Assembly: GCA_000711775.1 (NCBI GenBank)
Contig: ARYC01000407.1
Location: 1 to 64,000 of the forward strand
Reading direction: 5' to 3'
DNA length: 64,000 nt
From: Oxytricha trifallax
Lineage: Eukaryota > Ciliophora > Spirotrichea > Sporadotrichida > Oxytrichidae
Positions 1 through 11,915 of this stretch are shown here, piece after piece (position 1 is the stretch's first letter; every line of letters starts with the position of its first letter). The notes beneath the pieces were generated by a model, which saw nothing but the letters and a program-made list of their open reading frames with translations, was not told the origin of the DNA and ran no database searches. The translations under genes and the position numbers were made by a program.

Positions 1-215
1 ATTGCTGGAGTCCGTAGTTAATGTAAAGTGGATTCATTTTTGTAAGATATAATGGGTTTCTGTGAGGACCACTGCGAAGGCAAAAAGATTATTCAGAGGT
101 TAAGTCAGAATTTCAACAAGCTATCATTGTTATTTTAATCTTAAAGCTCTATATAAGCAAAATAAATATATAGACAAATTTATTCAAAAAATTATCAAGG
201 GTATACAAAGACATT

Positions 216-356
216 ATGAAACTGCTTTATGACAGCGATCCAGAGAGCTTAATTGAAGAATTAAAAATAGCAGCTGAGATTGGTGGGAAGTTAGGGGAAT
301 TACTAAGAATGGCTGTGGGTTTCAGCGATGTAGATGTGGACATGCTAGATTTATGA
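216..356 (+). CDS. Short coding fragment, unknown protein (C-terminal end)
   Basis: A 46-residue reading frame starts at an ATG and ends at TGA. It is acidic and looks protein-like (ends G-F-S-D-V-D-V-D-M-L-D-L), unlike the AT-rich sequence after it. The frame can be extended upstream of the ATG, so it may be the last coding block of a gene that begins left of the window or in bases 1-130. I recognise no family. Bases 1-200 hold no other frame I can support. Confidence 0.35.
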   Translation: MKLLYDSDPESLIEELKIAAEIGGKLGELLRMAVGFSDVDVDMLDL

Positions 357-3300
357 AAAGATATAAGAATTTATACAGAGAGATAAGGAAAGCTCCTTAT
401 TCAATTAATGCTCTTAGAATCAGTAGTAAATATATTTATCATTTGTACATATTATGTTTAACGAATAGAATATTTGGATATAGATATAGATAGAATTTGA
501 GAAATATTCTAAGTATAACATCAATGTTTCAAATTAAAATTACAAATTAATCATATATAACTATCTAAGCTGTCTAATATAGTGGTTAGTTTCTTTCAAA
601 TGTTTTATTTTTCATCTAACAAATCACTATTAAATTTTCTTTTCTTAATTTGACTTTGACTATGAAGTTATTCTCAAATAATTAAGTAGACAAATCCAAG
701 TATCGCAAATATTTTCATTTTAAGTAACAAAAATCAGCCTATTTTCTGATTCTTACATGTTCATTTATCTATTGGTCAGAGATGCGGTATCTGTATTAAT
801 GTTAATTGAAAAAAAGAAGCAGGAAATTTTAGAAATTTAAACAGACTAATATATATATGTTTGTGTGCTAAACTTACTGTTTATAGACTTAGAAACTGCT
901 CCCATAATTATATTTCTAGTTGAAATCTCAATTTAATCTCCAGGATTTTACATACTCTTCTCCAGCTCTCTTTGAAACTCTGAATCGTTATCAATTGAAC
1001 TGTCTTGCATAATTTGAGATAAATCATCGTTTAGAAGTTTCGTTTTCTATGCAAGTTTTTGTTTTGTGTTTTCAAGGGCTTATTACACTTTTTGCTAAAG
1101 TTTATACTTTTAGTTTAGTGATTAAGCCACAGTATCACAGAAAAATGAACTTTTAAATGAGTTATAAGTATTTTATTATTCAATTAGAATTTATAACCTA
1201 TTATTTTACATCAATTTCTTACATTTAAATACTCATGTCAAGTTTCTTCTATTTCTGAGTACTTTAGCTGAGTTTTTAATCCATAATTTTACTCATCACC
1301 TAATCTCTATAACTGTTCATACCTTAAGCTCCTTGTCTACCTTAGGAATTTATGATATTTTATTTTAATGAGTCTTATATATTTAAAATTAGACTATAAA
1401 TCTATTATTTGAATTTTTCCTGGCAGAAAATGAATTTTGTAACTATGACGATTGCTACTGATATTTATTTTACATTGCAGACCCTAATCTACTTTTCAAT
1501 GGGGATTAAAATTTAGATGTTTAAGCTTCATTTTTAATTTTATTGCCACTTTCTTTAAGTTATATCTCAAATTGATATTGTTTACTATCCGATCTTTTTG
1601 CCGTGTTTGTACTCGTTAAATTATCTTAGATTTTATAGTTCACTTTAGCCTCTAAATTAAAATATGTAATATCATTTATAAATTTGATATATAAAACTAT
1701 TTATTCATGATATATGATAGCATTTTTTTATTAATTAATTACATTTAGCAACGCTTTTGATTTAGTCAATAGCTATAACTTAAATAGGTTTTTATGTATG
1801 GCCGATTGATGACCACTAATTTTTATAGTAAGAAAATTGTGTGTGAGTGACTGTGCACCATCTATCTATAAGTTGCAAGGAAATTCCTGAGTGATATTTG
1901 TAGATTTGTGATTCAAAAATTACTTAATCTATTTAATAATATATAATTCGTTTGTATCCCCTGCTTGGATAATGGGCATATGAAATGTTCAGGAAAAAGG
2001 GAAAACTAATCAATTTTATATTGAAAAACTTAACAAATAGATAATAGTTTAGTAGAAAATTTCCCCAAATATATTAAACATTCAATAACTATCAAACTAA
2101 TCTATAGTGAATCAGTTAATTTGATTAAAGTTATAATAATTTTATGCTAAATATAATTCATCTTTAGTAAAATTTTTACATGCACTTGACTTACTTTTTA
2201 TTTAAGAAGTTAAGTTTTATAAGATTTTCTGTTTTTTATTTGATTACTATGAATCAAGTTGATTGAGCACTCTTAAAGCTTGATCTTCATCAAAGCTTTA
2301 ATGCTCTTATTCATCATCCTATTTACTCGAACTTGAGTATATTTATTTGCAATTATAAAAATAATATTAAAAATAGTCAAAAATAAAATCTAAAGGGATT
2401 TTATTGAGTATTAATGGTTTAGTGAAGTCAATATTTTCTTGATTTCTTCATCAGTAACTAAAACTTCACTTTTCTGATTAAAATTCTAATTCTTATTAAT
2501 ATCGTGTTAATTTGGTCCTATTGTCTACCCCTAACCAACATTCTACTAGCTAATGTTGTCATAAATAATATACAAACCATTTTTAGGTAATAGCCTGAGT
2601 TTTATACAAATTTATATAATTTCTATAAATGTTAACAGCATTATTTGATGAATCATGTCTCTAGATTCCACTCAGCATCAATGTATCATCAAAATAAGCA
2701 GAGATATTTTATTATTACTGTTCATTTTGAAAATCTAAATTTATGGGTTGCTATAAGAATTGGTTTGATTTCTCAATCATTAATTTATTTTGAATTCTAG
2801 GCACTCTCTTGGTCTCTGATCGATTCTAAAAAAAAATTATGAGTGTTTCATTTGGAAATGGCATAATTTTTTTTTTGCTGAAAGCCTTACTCTGTGTTAA
2901 TTCTTAAGTTTATCATTTATATCAGAACTGAGAGTTGTCGAACCTCTCATAAACATGAAACAATTTATATTTTAATTATTTATTTGTATTATATGCAATT
3001 AATTCAGATAGGGGTTTATTATTATCGTCCTCAGAATCTACTCGCTTCCTTTCACTCATCTCATTTCTCAGAAACTTCAACTTTCTTGCTATAAAATATT
3101 TATTTTATCAGATTATTTAAGAATATCTTGTTAAATCATGAATAGTTTTGTACGTAACTTACTTCTTGGAGTTGGCAATTCAAGAAACTACTCGCCTTTT
3201 TAATTTGCGTCTTTTGACCCGCAGATTCCCATCTTACTAATATTTATTTGATGTTTTATTTTATTATGTTAAATTTATATATAAATATTAAGGGGTGCAA

Positions 3301-3696
3301 TAGTTAATTAAAATTAGTTTTCAATAAATTTTAAAACTCTATTTAAAACAATAATTCAGATGAGTTTTGAAATCAATAATTGCTTTTATTTTTTAATAAA
3401 AATTAGAATTCATAATCTATATACCACTCTTTAATAAATTAAAATAATATTATTTTATTTCACTTTTGTTTTGTAAATTAAATACTTATGAATAATACAA
3501 AACATTTTTTAGATAACTGCTATTGAATAAAACCATATCATGATTTATTTATAGAATATATTATTTTAACCTTCAAATATATTTACTTAAGCTATAGATA
3601 ATAATAAACAGTACTCTCATTTATTATCTAAAATATTTAGTGAAATAGCTTAATGAATAAATCTAAAAATAAAATATAATTATAAAATCTTAAAAT
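357..3696. other. AT-rich stretch without recognisable genes
   Basis: About 3.3 kb of very AT-rich sequence with no conserved motif, long frame or ordered repeat that I can support on either strand. A 66-codon frame near 2,894-3,094 has the composition of chance sequence. It is best read as intergenic or germline-limited DNA; whether it belongs to an IES cannot be told from sequence alone. Confidence 0.5.
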
Positions 3697-5900
3697 ATGG
3701 CAAGTTTAGAACAGTCACCAGCACCATCAAAGAAACTGATAGAATTATCAAATAGCGCTGTCAAATAATTTCTACCTACTTCATCAATTCTGAAATATAT
3801 TTTTATAAAATAATTTATAAACGATGGAAAAAAAACTGAATGGTTTTTTCGGACCAAAGAATATCTATAGAATGAGAAATTATTTTTTTAGTTGTAAATT
3901 AATATTTATCTAATTCATAACAGTGGATAGAAACCTCCCATTAATTTTCTAAATTAACAAGCTTTGTCTAGAAGCTACATACACAACGCAACTTCTTTGA
4001 GAAATCAAAAATATATAATTTTAAGCTATTTATTATAAACTCAGATTATTTTAGAGCCCTTTAATTTTTAATAAAAAGGAAGCACTCTATGATTGCTTAA
4101 ATGTATTTTATGAATGAGAGATCAGTCCCAAAACTACCAAGTTTTATTAATAATAGATCTCAATCGCCATTAAACTCAGCTTAAAACCCACATACCTCTC
4201 TACAGAATAATCTAAGCAATTCTCGCTTTTAAACTATTTAAACTTCCATTAATAACTAGAGATAGTTGTAACAAAGTTAAAATGCGATTACAACTACAAA
4301 TTTGCACAATTTAAACACTATTAATAATAGATATGCAAGCAGTTCAATGATTAAAAGTTGTAAGTTTCATTGATTTAAATCCTAAAATATTATACAAATA
4401 TTTATTTATAGAAACAGCTTAGACATCAGCCAGGACAAGAAACAGCTAAAATTTTCATACTAACAAGAGCGGAATAGCAGTCATAAATTAACATTCATAT
4501 AAAAATGATGCTGCGGTATCTTAGAGTTAATTTATGAATAAATTGAGAGGAATAAATAATTTGCTCAATAAATCTGCTTCTGGAGTCCAATTCTCAAATA
4601 TTATGAGAATAATTATAAACATGTTTATTCATTAAATTAATACGCAATTGAGATTATAAATTAACTATAACTCAAACATTAATAACTAAAACTAGAAACA
4701 ATTTCAATTGAATACTGCAGACAAATAATCACTTGGTATTGTGAGCTCTTCTGGCAACTTTGGAATAGAGGGGTATAAACTTCCTACAGTAGGCCTCCCC
4801 CCTAAAAACCCAACTTGCTCTATACCCAAGGACAAAAGTTCGAATTTCTTAGCTATTGAATAAAAAAGAGCGAGAGCTATACCAGCTCCAGACTATTATA
4901 ATTATGGCTAATATTTATAAAATCTTCAGTTTAAAGTGAATAAGTTTTTTAAGAAAGATCCTAATTATAAGTTGTGAATAAACTATTTTTGAATTTATAG
5001 AGATAATAGTATCATCATGATGCAAGCTGGGATGTGGGAAGTGGAATATTTGGTAAAGGAGCAAAAAGAAAAACTTTCACAGATGAAGTTATTTAAAGAT
5101 CTAAGCAACTTCCTTCTTGTGCTAATATATTAGAGTAATTTTATTATTTTTAAGCATTTTTCAAACAAATAATGAGCTATTAAATATTAAGGAATAAATA
5201 AAATGCTTCATATAACTTGGAAAAGAAAGAAAAAATACCTCTTGGCAAATCTAAGTAAGTATCTCTAATGTTTTAAAATCTTATAGCAAAGCTGATTAAG
5301 TAGACTTTTTGAGTGAGATATAGTATGTTGCGAAACAATAGCCAGGGCCAGCTTCCTACTCACCAAAAGTATGATATTTAATAGTTAATTTACTTTTTAT
5401 TAGACATCTCTTTTGCTGACAAGATCCCACAGTTACAAAATAGTGAAACCATTTTTCATTATTTTAGATATTTACTCTTTTAACACTAAATTAAATTAAT
5501 TTGTTAATTAAACCAATAAAAGATAAGAAAATAACATGGAAACCTGAAAAGTCAAATGAGCCTGATCCATGCAGCTACGACACATCAAATTCCTTAATAT
5601 TCTTAAAACCTAAATCCTCTTAAATAGCTATGCCAAAATCTAAAAATATCAAGTTCAGCATGATTATCGCTAAAAGCAAGGAGTTCATACCTTAAAATTA
5701 CAAAATACTACAAATAAGTATCTCTGATTTCTTAAAAAATATAAAAATTAAGTTTAATTTTAGGAGAGATTTATAATTAAAATAATGAATAGATAAAATA
5801 TATACCCAGTTCAGCACATTATTAGAAAGAAAAATGCTATGACGTTATATCCAGGCCATATATGTAGAAGAGGCTATGAAAAAGTTTATAATAATCAAGA
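3697..5900 (+). CDS. SHIPPO/sperm-tail PG-rich-repeat type protein, in many coding blocks
   Basis: The likely start is the ATG opening M-A-S-L-E-Q-S-P-A-P-S-K-K. Further blocks in phase with TAA/TAG read as Gln lie near 4,110-4,270, 4,740-4,915, 5,020-5,135, 5,290-5,365, 5,420-5,450, 5,530-5,590 and 5,640-5,700. Two motifs typical of Pro-Gly-rich ciliary repeat proteins are visible: A-R-A-I-P-A-P-D-Y-Y-N and K-Q-Q-P-G-P-A-S-Y-S-P. Proteins of this family line axonemal microtubules (established for the family). The blocks are separated by AT-rich sequence with TGA codons, as expected for IESs. The 3' end is uncertain; no clear terminal TGA block was identified. Another Pro-rich structural protein is possible. 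Confidence 0.5.
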
Positions 5901-6122
5901 ACTTAATATGCTGAAACTTTTTTATTTTGATTTATTTCTTTAATTTTTAAATTAATAATATATTGAGAAAATATTGAATATAAATATTAACAACTACATT
6001 ATTTATGAAACAGATCAATAATGAATCTTTACAAGATTATTAAATTATTAAAATTAGTTAATTTATAACAATAATATTTTTTGATTCTCTTTTTAAATTT
6101 AATAATTATTTCTAAGACTTTA

Positions 6123-8344
6123 ATGGAAAGTTCCTCGAGCACTTCGACAAATTCATCAGTCACTTAAGAAGCAAAACATCAGAATTAGTGTAATGTTTGT
6201 TCCTAAGTAGCCACTAAACTATGCACTTAATGCAAATAAGTTTATTATTGCACCTAGGAATGTTAGAGAAAAGATTGGAAGACACATCTTAAATATTAAA
6301 ATTTAATTTTTTCATTAGTAAATTCCTAATTTGAGGTGGAATTAATATATAAAACTTAATCTAAATATATCACATAAACTAACTTGCAAGCCAAATTAAG
6401 CTGAAATTATTCAGAACAATCAAGCAAATAATTAATAATAGAGCAGCACTTCAGACATTGATATGGATTTAGAAAAAATTACTAAATCTCTGAAATTCTC
6501 AGATTTTGAGATAATAAAGAATATTGGGCAAGGTAATTTCACAACGATTCACTTATTTATATATGTTTGAAGAATTTTATAATTATAAGGTAAAATCATG
6601 TTTGTTTCAATAATTATTCTATTAAAATGTCAGAATATTTGATACACTATATGTTTCACAAGAAATACCCAAATAAATATTATGCAATAAAAATCTGTGA
6701 TTAATAGAAGGTTAAGTCTCTAAGAAAAGAGACAGATGTATTAATGGAAAAACATGCTCTTAACAAAGTTAAATTAAAGTGCAGGGAAACTGGGATTCCT
6801 GATGAGGACTTCCCTGTCGTCAAGCTAATTAGCACTTTCAAAGATTTAACTTTAAATAGTAAATCATCTTTAATATGAAATGTAAATCAGATTTTAAAAA
6901 TGGTATTCTTACTAAATAGTTTTAAAGATGAGTCCAGTCTTTATTTCTTAACAGAATTGCTGCCCAGCAAAGATGAATTATGGGAGCACTGCAGAACCTT
7001 CGGCCTCTTCGATGATTAGTAAATTCGCTATACATTTTACTAAATTTGCAAATCAGTTGCCTTCCTCCATGATTTAAATATAGTGCACAGAGACTTAAAG
7101 CCAGAGAACATGTTTTATGCGAAGAATTAGTCATAAGTTAAGTTGATTGATTTGGGGTCTGCGGAGGATTTGGAAAATGCACAGGTTCGATAGACACACA
7201 TAGATGATAATCCTAAGCGAACTCAGCATGTTCATTTCGTTGGTATAAATATTTATAGATAAACATTTAACTATTACATAATTGAAATAAATGGTTTTCA
7301 TTTTAGTTTAATTATGAGTTTGGTACACCCTAGTATATGGCCCCAGAATGCGTGAGAAATTAAGGCGCTTTTCTTTCTAGTGACATTTGGAGTTTAGGTG
7401 TAATTTTATACTAACTATACTTAGGCCTTCTACCGTTCCGTGGAAAGAGTGACTATTTAATTTTCATTCAGAGCACTATAGCTAAGTATAGGTTAGAGGA
7501 GTATTAGTAATTAAATTATTTTAATAAATCCTTTATTCTTATACTATGAAGATGATTTAGAATTATTTGCAAATATTTTTTTATGATTTATCAAATAAGT
7601 ACCCAGACATCTTAATTCCTTAATATGCAAAAGAATTAATCTAAAAAATGATTTAAGTAGATAAAGAACAAAGATTTAGTATCTCTCAAGTCCTTGAAGA
7701 TAAGTTTTTCTAGGAAATTAAAAACTGTAAAGAAATGCCTTAAATGAATTAAATAGATCTTAAGATTAAAGAAGTATGCAATGATTTCATTCAAAAAATA
7801 TTGGGTAAAAATTATTTAATATGTTAAATATGGTTATAGTAGAAGATTATGTAATAATTTAATTTTATTTCATTCAAAGAGGGAATGTTTTTAAGTTTGA
7901 TGGAGAAGCCAAATTTGAGGAATATTTTGAATAAACCCTGAAACCTTAATTCTATGAATTAGTTCAAAATTCTCAAATTGAATCTGTTATTTAAGACACT
8001 CAAAATATGTCCTTAGAAGATTCTAAAATTGAATCCAATTTGTAGTCTTCCTTAAAACCTTATAACATATCAATTTTTACTTATGTTTCTACGAATATTA
8101 AAATCACTTAAATACCCATGTATATTAAAAACCTACTACATATACGAAATAAGAAGTAGACATTAAAATGAAGCACATTAAACTGTTAGCCAAGAATTTC
8201 ATTTTCGATATAGAACCCTACCCAGAAGATATTGAAATGTAGCAGGATTTGATTAAATAATAGTAAAAAGAATACGCTCAATAGGCTTCAAATGATCCAA
8301 AAGATGATGATTTAGAAAATGATTCTGAAGAGGATGCTGAGTGA
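6123..8344 (+). CDS. MYND zinc finger fused to an AGC/PDK1-like protein kinase
   Basis: The first block (6,123-6,290) encodes a short Ser/Thr-rich leader and a MYND finger: C-N-V-C, then L-C-T-Q-C, Y-Y-C-T-Q-E-C-Q-R-K-D-W and a final H. After an AT-rich gap, a Gln/Asn-rich linker runs in frame into a kinase domain: glycine loop G-Q-G-N-F (about 6,525), catalytic lysine A-I-K-I-C (about 6,690), H-R-D-L-K-P-E-N (about 7,085), I-D-L-G-S-A-E (DLG in place of DFG), G-T-P-Q-Y-M-A-P-E and P-F-R-G-K-S-D-Y-L-I-F. The last motif resembles PDK1. An acidic tail (7,880-8,344) ends E-E-D-A-E before TGA. IES-like gaps lie near 6,545-6,640, 6,840-6,910, 7,240-7,310, 7,500-7,590, 7,800-7,875 and 8,070-8,150. 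PDK1-type kinases phosphorylate other AGC kinases; MYND fingers bind proline-rich partners. The kinase call is firm; placing it in PDK1 is inference. Confidence 0.8.
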
Positions 8345-8560
8345 AAAATGTTTATGACTCGCTATCATTGATATTTGCATAATTTAGATTCTAATCTTGA
8401 AATTAAGTTTAGAATTTGATATCACTTGATATAAATTTCTTAATATTTTAGTTTCATGATTATAAATTGAACAATTATTTAGAGATTTAATAATAAAATC
8501 TTTCATAATTATCATAAACTATTACGATTTAATTGAGAATATATTCAATGACTGATAAAA

Positions 8561-9819
8561 ATGCAGAATGTTTTAGGAAAGTAGTAAATAAATTTATCAG
8601 CTCCTAATTAACCAAATATAATTTATTCTATATAAACTTGATAAAATTAATTAGTTTTAATTGAGAATTAAATAAATTCGACAAATAACAGCAAACACCC
8701 TCACTCGCCTAAATCGCAAAAACAACACTTTACAAAATATACATCTAAATCAAAAATCATGGAATCAAAAGATAATATTGTTGAATTTCAATAATTTTAA
8801 TTTATATCTGAAGCAAACATATAAATTCTAATATTATTTTAATATTTTTTATATATTATAGGAATAGCGCCACCGTCCTCTGCTCAAACTGCAAGACATT
8901 CACTGAATTAATAAATATAGATTTATAAAGTAAAGCAAAAATGAGTAAAATATTTTTGATATCAATTAGTTTTAATGATTCTTCGGAAACCACAATACCA
9001 ACTTTATGTGTTCTAAGTGCTTCAGAGAATCATAGAAATAGGAGCAATAGAATCAATCAGCTGAGAAAAAGCAATTTTCTCAACCAACTAATCTTTTTAA
9101 GTATTTTATAAAGAAATATTTTTCAAAAACTATAAATATATTCTGAGTTAAATTTAATTCAGAAACTTGAAGCATATCAAAACCCACTTACTTTTTAGTT
9201 TTCATACAAATAATTGCTATTATATAATTTAAATTAAATAAATCTCTTTGAAATGAATGAACCAGCTGTTAGCACTTTCCAAGTTCAACCAGTAGAAATG
9301 AGCCAGTCAAGCTAACAACCTGCTTTTGAAGAGGTTAAGCAAATCGAGGTACCAGCAGTAGCTTAAGATGCATAAATGGCTGACCTATCGCAACAGGAAC
9401 CATCTCCATAAGAAGAGGTCGTTCAAGTTCAGGTAAGAAATTCAGAAATAAAATATAGGGGGGTAGATTTTTAATAAATCCCAAACTCAGTAGGAATTTA
9501 AGAAAACATGAAAAGTTGCGTAATAATTATGACACCACTTTTAAAATGGAGAGATCTGTTGACAAATTTCCAAATACATTCCCTTTATAAAACTTAAAAT
9601 CTAACCTTTTTACATCTATAGGTTAACAAGAATCTGTGCTGGAACTGCAAACGCAAGGTAGGCCTACTAGGCTTTGTATGTAAATGCGATTTTGTATTCT
9701 GCGGAAAGCATCGCTACGCTGAGGAGCACGACTGTCAGTTCGATTACAAGCAACGCCAGCAGGAGAAGCTTGCCAAGGAGAACCCTCTCGTTCAAAGAGG
9801 AAAGATCTCTAAATTCTGA
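8561..9819 (+). CDS. A20/AN1 zinc-finger protein (ZFAND5/6, plant SAP type)
   Basis: The A20 finger is assembled from two blocks: V-L-C-S-N-C-K (8,870-8,901) and F-F-G-N-H-N-T-N-F-M-C-S-K-C-F (8,978-9,040). Joining at the shared ATTC gives C-x2-C-x11-C-x2-C, the family spacing. A Gln/Glu-rich linker follows from about 9,253. The AN1 finger (9,622-9,819) has C-W-N-C ... G-F-V-C-K-C ... F-C-G-K-H-R-Y-A-E-E-H-D-C and ends with the family-typical N-P-L-V-Q-R-G-K-I-S-K-F before TGA. The 9,433-9,621 gap starts GTAAG and ends TAG, so it may be an intron, but AGGT at both edges also fits an IES pointer. Family members bind ubiquitin and act in stress and protein turnover. The first Met (8,561) is a guess. 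Confidence 0.85.
8902..8981. other. IES-like segment inside the A20 finger, ATTC pointer
   Basis: Eighty bases of AT-rich sequence with in-frame stops separate two halves of the A20 finger. ATTC ends the left block (8,898-8,901) and recurs at 8,978-8,981. Removing one copy plus the intervening bases restores the exact cysteine spacing of the domain, which is strong internal evidence for germline-limited DNA with a 4 bp pointer. Confidence 0.7.
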
Positions 9820-10771
9820 GCAGCTTTTATGACATCATAAAAAATAGCTTAATTAATTTGTAAAAATACCTGTTTTTAGGTATTTATTGGAATCTAACTT
9901 TATAAGAATCAAAATTTATCAAAATTATAAAAATATATCATAGAGCTTCAATGTGTGACTATAGCTTAAACAAGTGACTCCATATTAACTTATAAGGGTC
10001 GCTTAGGGAGAAATTTGAGGGCAAGTTTTTTATGAGCTGAGATTACATTCTCAGTTTATTCAAAGGCTGCTTAATAATTTCTCCTTATACGTGTAAACTG
10101 CAAAATATCAATGAGCTTTCCTAATTTAGATTTAACAAGAAATGCAAACTTTAGACAAAGAATTCTTTGGATTTTGTAAACATTCGCTTGTTACTTGGAG
10201 AGCTCAGGATTTTAGCAGAATGAATTTTAAAAATATAAACTCTTTAATATAGAAAAACTTTTTTTATATGTTTTATATAAGAATGCACCTTTATGTATCT
10301 ATATCGAATCCTTTTCCCTAAAATTTAAATCAAATTCTTTGTTTCCTTATATCTCTGTAATTTCCCTACTTCACATAAATTTAAAGACTTAAATACTCAT
10401 CTATAACCTTTGATAAGCTAATTATGTTTCTTTAAAATACGCTTCAAGCAAAATTTAACTAGATTATTTTCAGATATCATTATTCATTACCTTTCACACC
10501 AGATCGTTTCTTAGGACTTTGAACTTACGAGCTATATTAAATTCAAGGCTTAGAGAGTGATTCTTTTCTCTTTCTAGAATTCAAAAGGGGCTTTAATTAA
10601 GATAAGAATATGATTAATAAATTTATTTCAATCACAATCGTATATGCTAACATTATAAAGAAAAATTATAAATTTTAACAAAGCTGTATAATTAATTTTG
10701 TGAAGCATCTCTGTCAAACCTTGGTTCAAAACTTAGAGAACTCGAGCGATTCGTAAATAAAATTAAAAAAA
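9820..10771. other. AT-rich intergenic stretch
   Basis: No supported gene, RNA or ordered repeat was seen between the A20/AN1 gene and the palindrome. Slightly less AT-rich pieces near 9,960-10,030 do not read as protein in any frame. Confidence 0.45.
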
Positions 10772-11194
10772 AATATTGTAGAAATACATTTGAATTTGAA
10801 AAATTAATTATAATTAAATTAATAATAAATCAAAATCGTGGCAGTTAAAGTTGGCCAATTTAAACGATATTTTGCTCATTCGATGGAGAATTAAAAATTA
10901 GCTGGACTTTGTTATTGGCAGTACAATTTTACCTTATTCGTGGAGCGAGATAACTTGAGTTTAATGTGAGGGTTTAATTTAATGAGTTTATATGAGTTTA
11001 ATTAAACTCAAGTTATCTCGCTCCACGAATAAGATAAAATTGTACTGCCAATAACAAAGTCCAGCTAATTTTGAATTCTCTATCAAATGAGCCCTAGATC
11101 GTTTAAATTGGCCAACTTTAACTGCCACGATTTTGATTTATTATTAATTTAATTATAATTAATTTTTCAAATTCAAACATATTTCTACAATATT
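10772..11194. repeat. Long palindrome: about 194 bp arms, about 35 bp loop
   Basis: The left arm (10,772-10,965) and right arm (11,001-11,194) are reverse complements with a few mismatches and a small indel. The arms are moderately GC-rich in part (cgtggcagttaaagttggcc; tggagcgagataacttgag) in an AT-rich setting. The loop, 10,966-11,000, is TTTAA-rich. No protein frame is visible. It could be a fold-back or MITE-type element, or a hairpin RNA source. No clear target duplication was found. Confidence 0.85.
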
Positions 11195-11915
11195 TAAAAC
11201 TCCTTTATTTTTCTAGATGGAGATGGTTGGTACAATATAAGACAATGAGTCCCTAAGAGTATCAATGTAGGTCATTTACAGTAAATATTACATAGAATTA
11301 TACTCTTAGATTAGCCCAAAAATCTTCTATCATTCCAAATTATATAATGAAGCACATTCTATTTCTGTTTTATTTTATTGAGAAAAAAAAGATAGACGAT
11401 TTTTTATTGCATAATTTTTCTTTAATTATCCAATAATTTATTTTCAACATTTTTACTTACCAAACTTCTTTATTAGCAATGATTGCATGCAAAAGTGTTT
11501 ATCTAAGTTGAAGGAATGTCAATCATATTCTTTTAATACAATTATGAGAGATTTGTATAATTAAAAATTATAAAAAACTTACATTTGAAAGAGAAAATCT
11601 AAGCATTTAACATTAACCTTGAAGGAATGACTTTAAAATTCACAATAATATCTTAGATTATTTATGATAGCAGCTTTATATCGAACTAGCTCAGAAAGGC
11701 AGAGATAAAAATTACACATATATTTTTATAGAACCTCATACAATGAACAGGAAACACTTCAAAAATAATTATATATATTCATATCTCAAAATGTATAAAT
11801 ACAAAAAGATTTAACTTATTTTTATGAGGTTTTAGCAAGATTTTTAAAATAAAGATAAATGATACAAAATTGATATATTAATATAATAAATTAATAATAA
11901 TTTGGGCACAGTTTA
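11195..11915. other. AT-rich intergenic stretch
   Basis: No gene or repeat that I can support lies between the palindrome and the SNARE gene start. It presumably includes that gene's upstream region, but no recognisable promoter element is visible. Confidence 0.4.

Noticed and set aside
7000-7134. Minus-strand frame over the MYND kinase
   Set aside because: It overlaps the H-R-D catalytic loop block of the plus-strand kinase in antisense.
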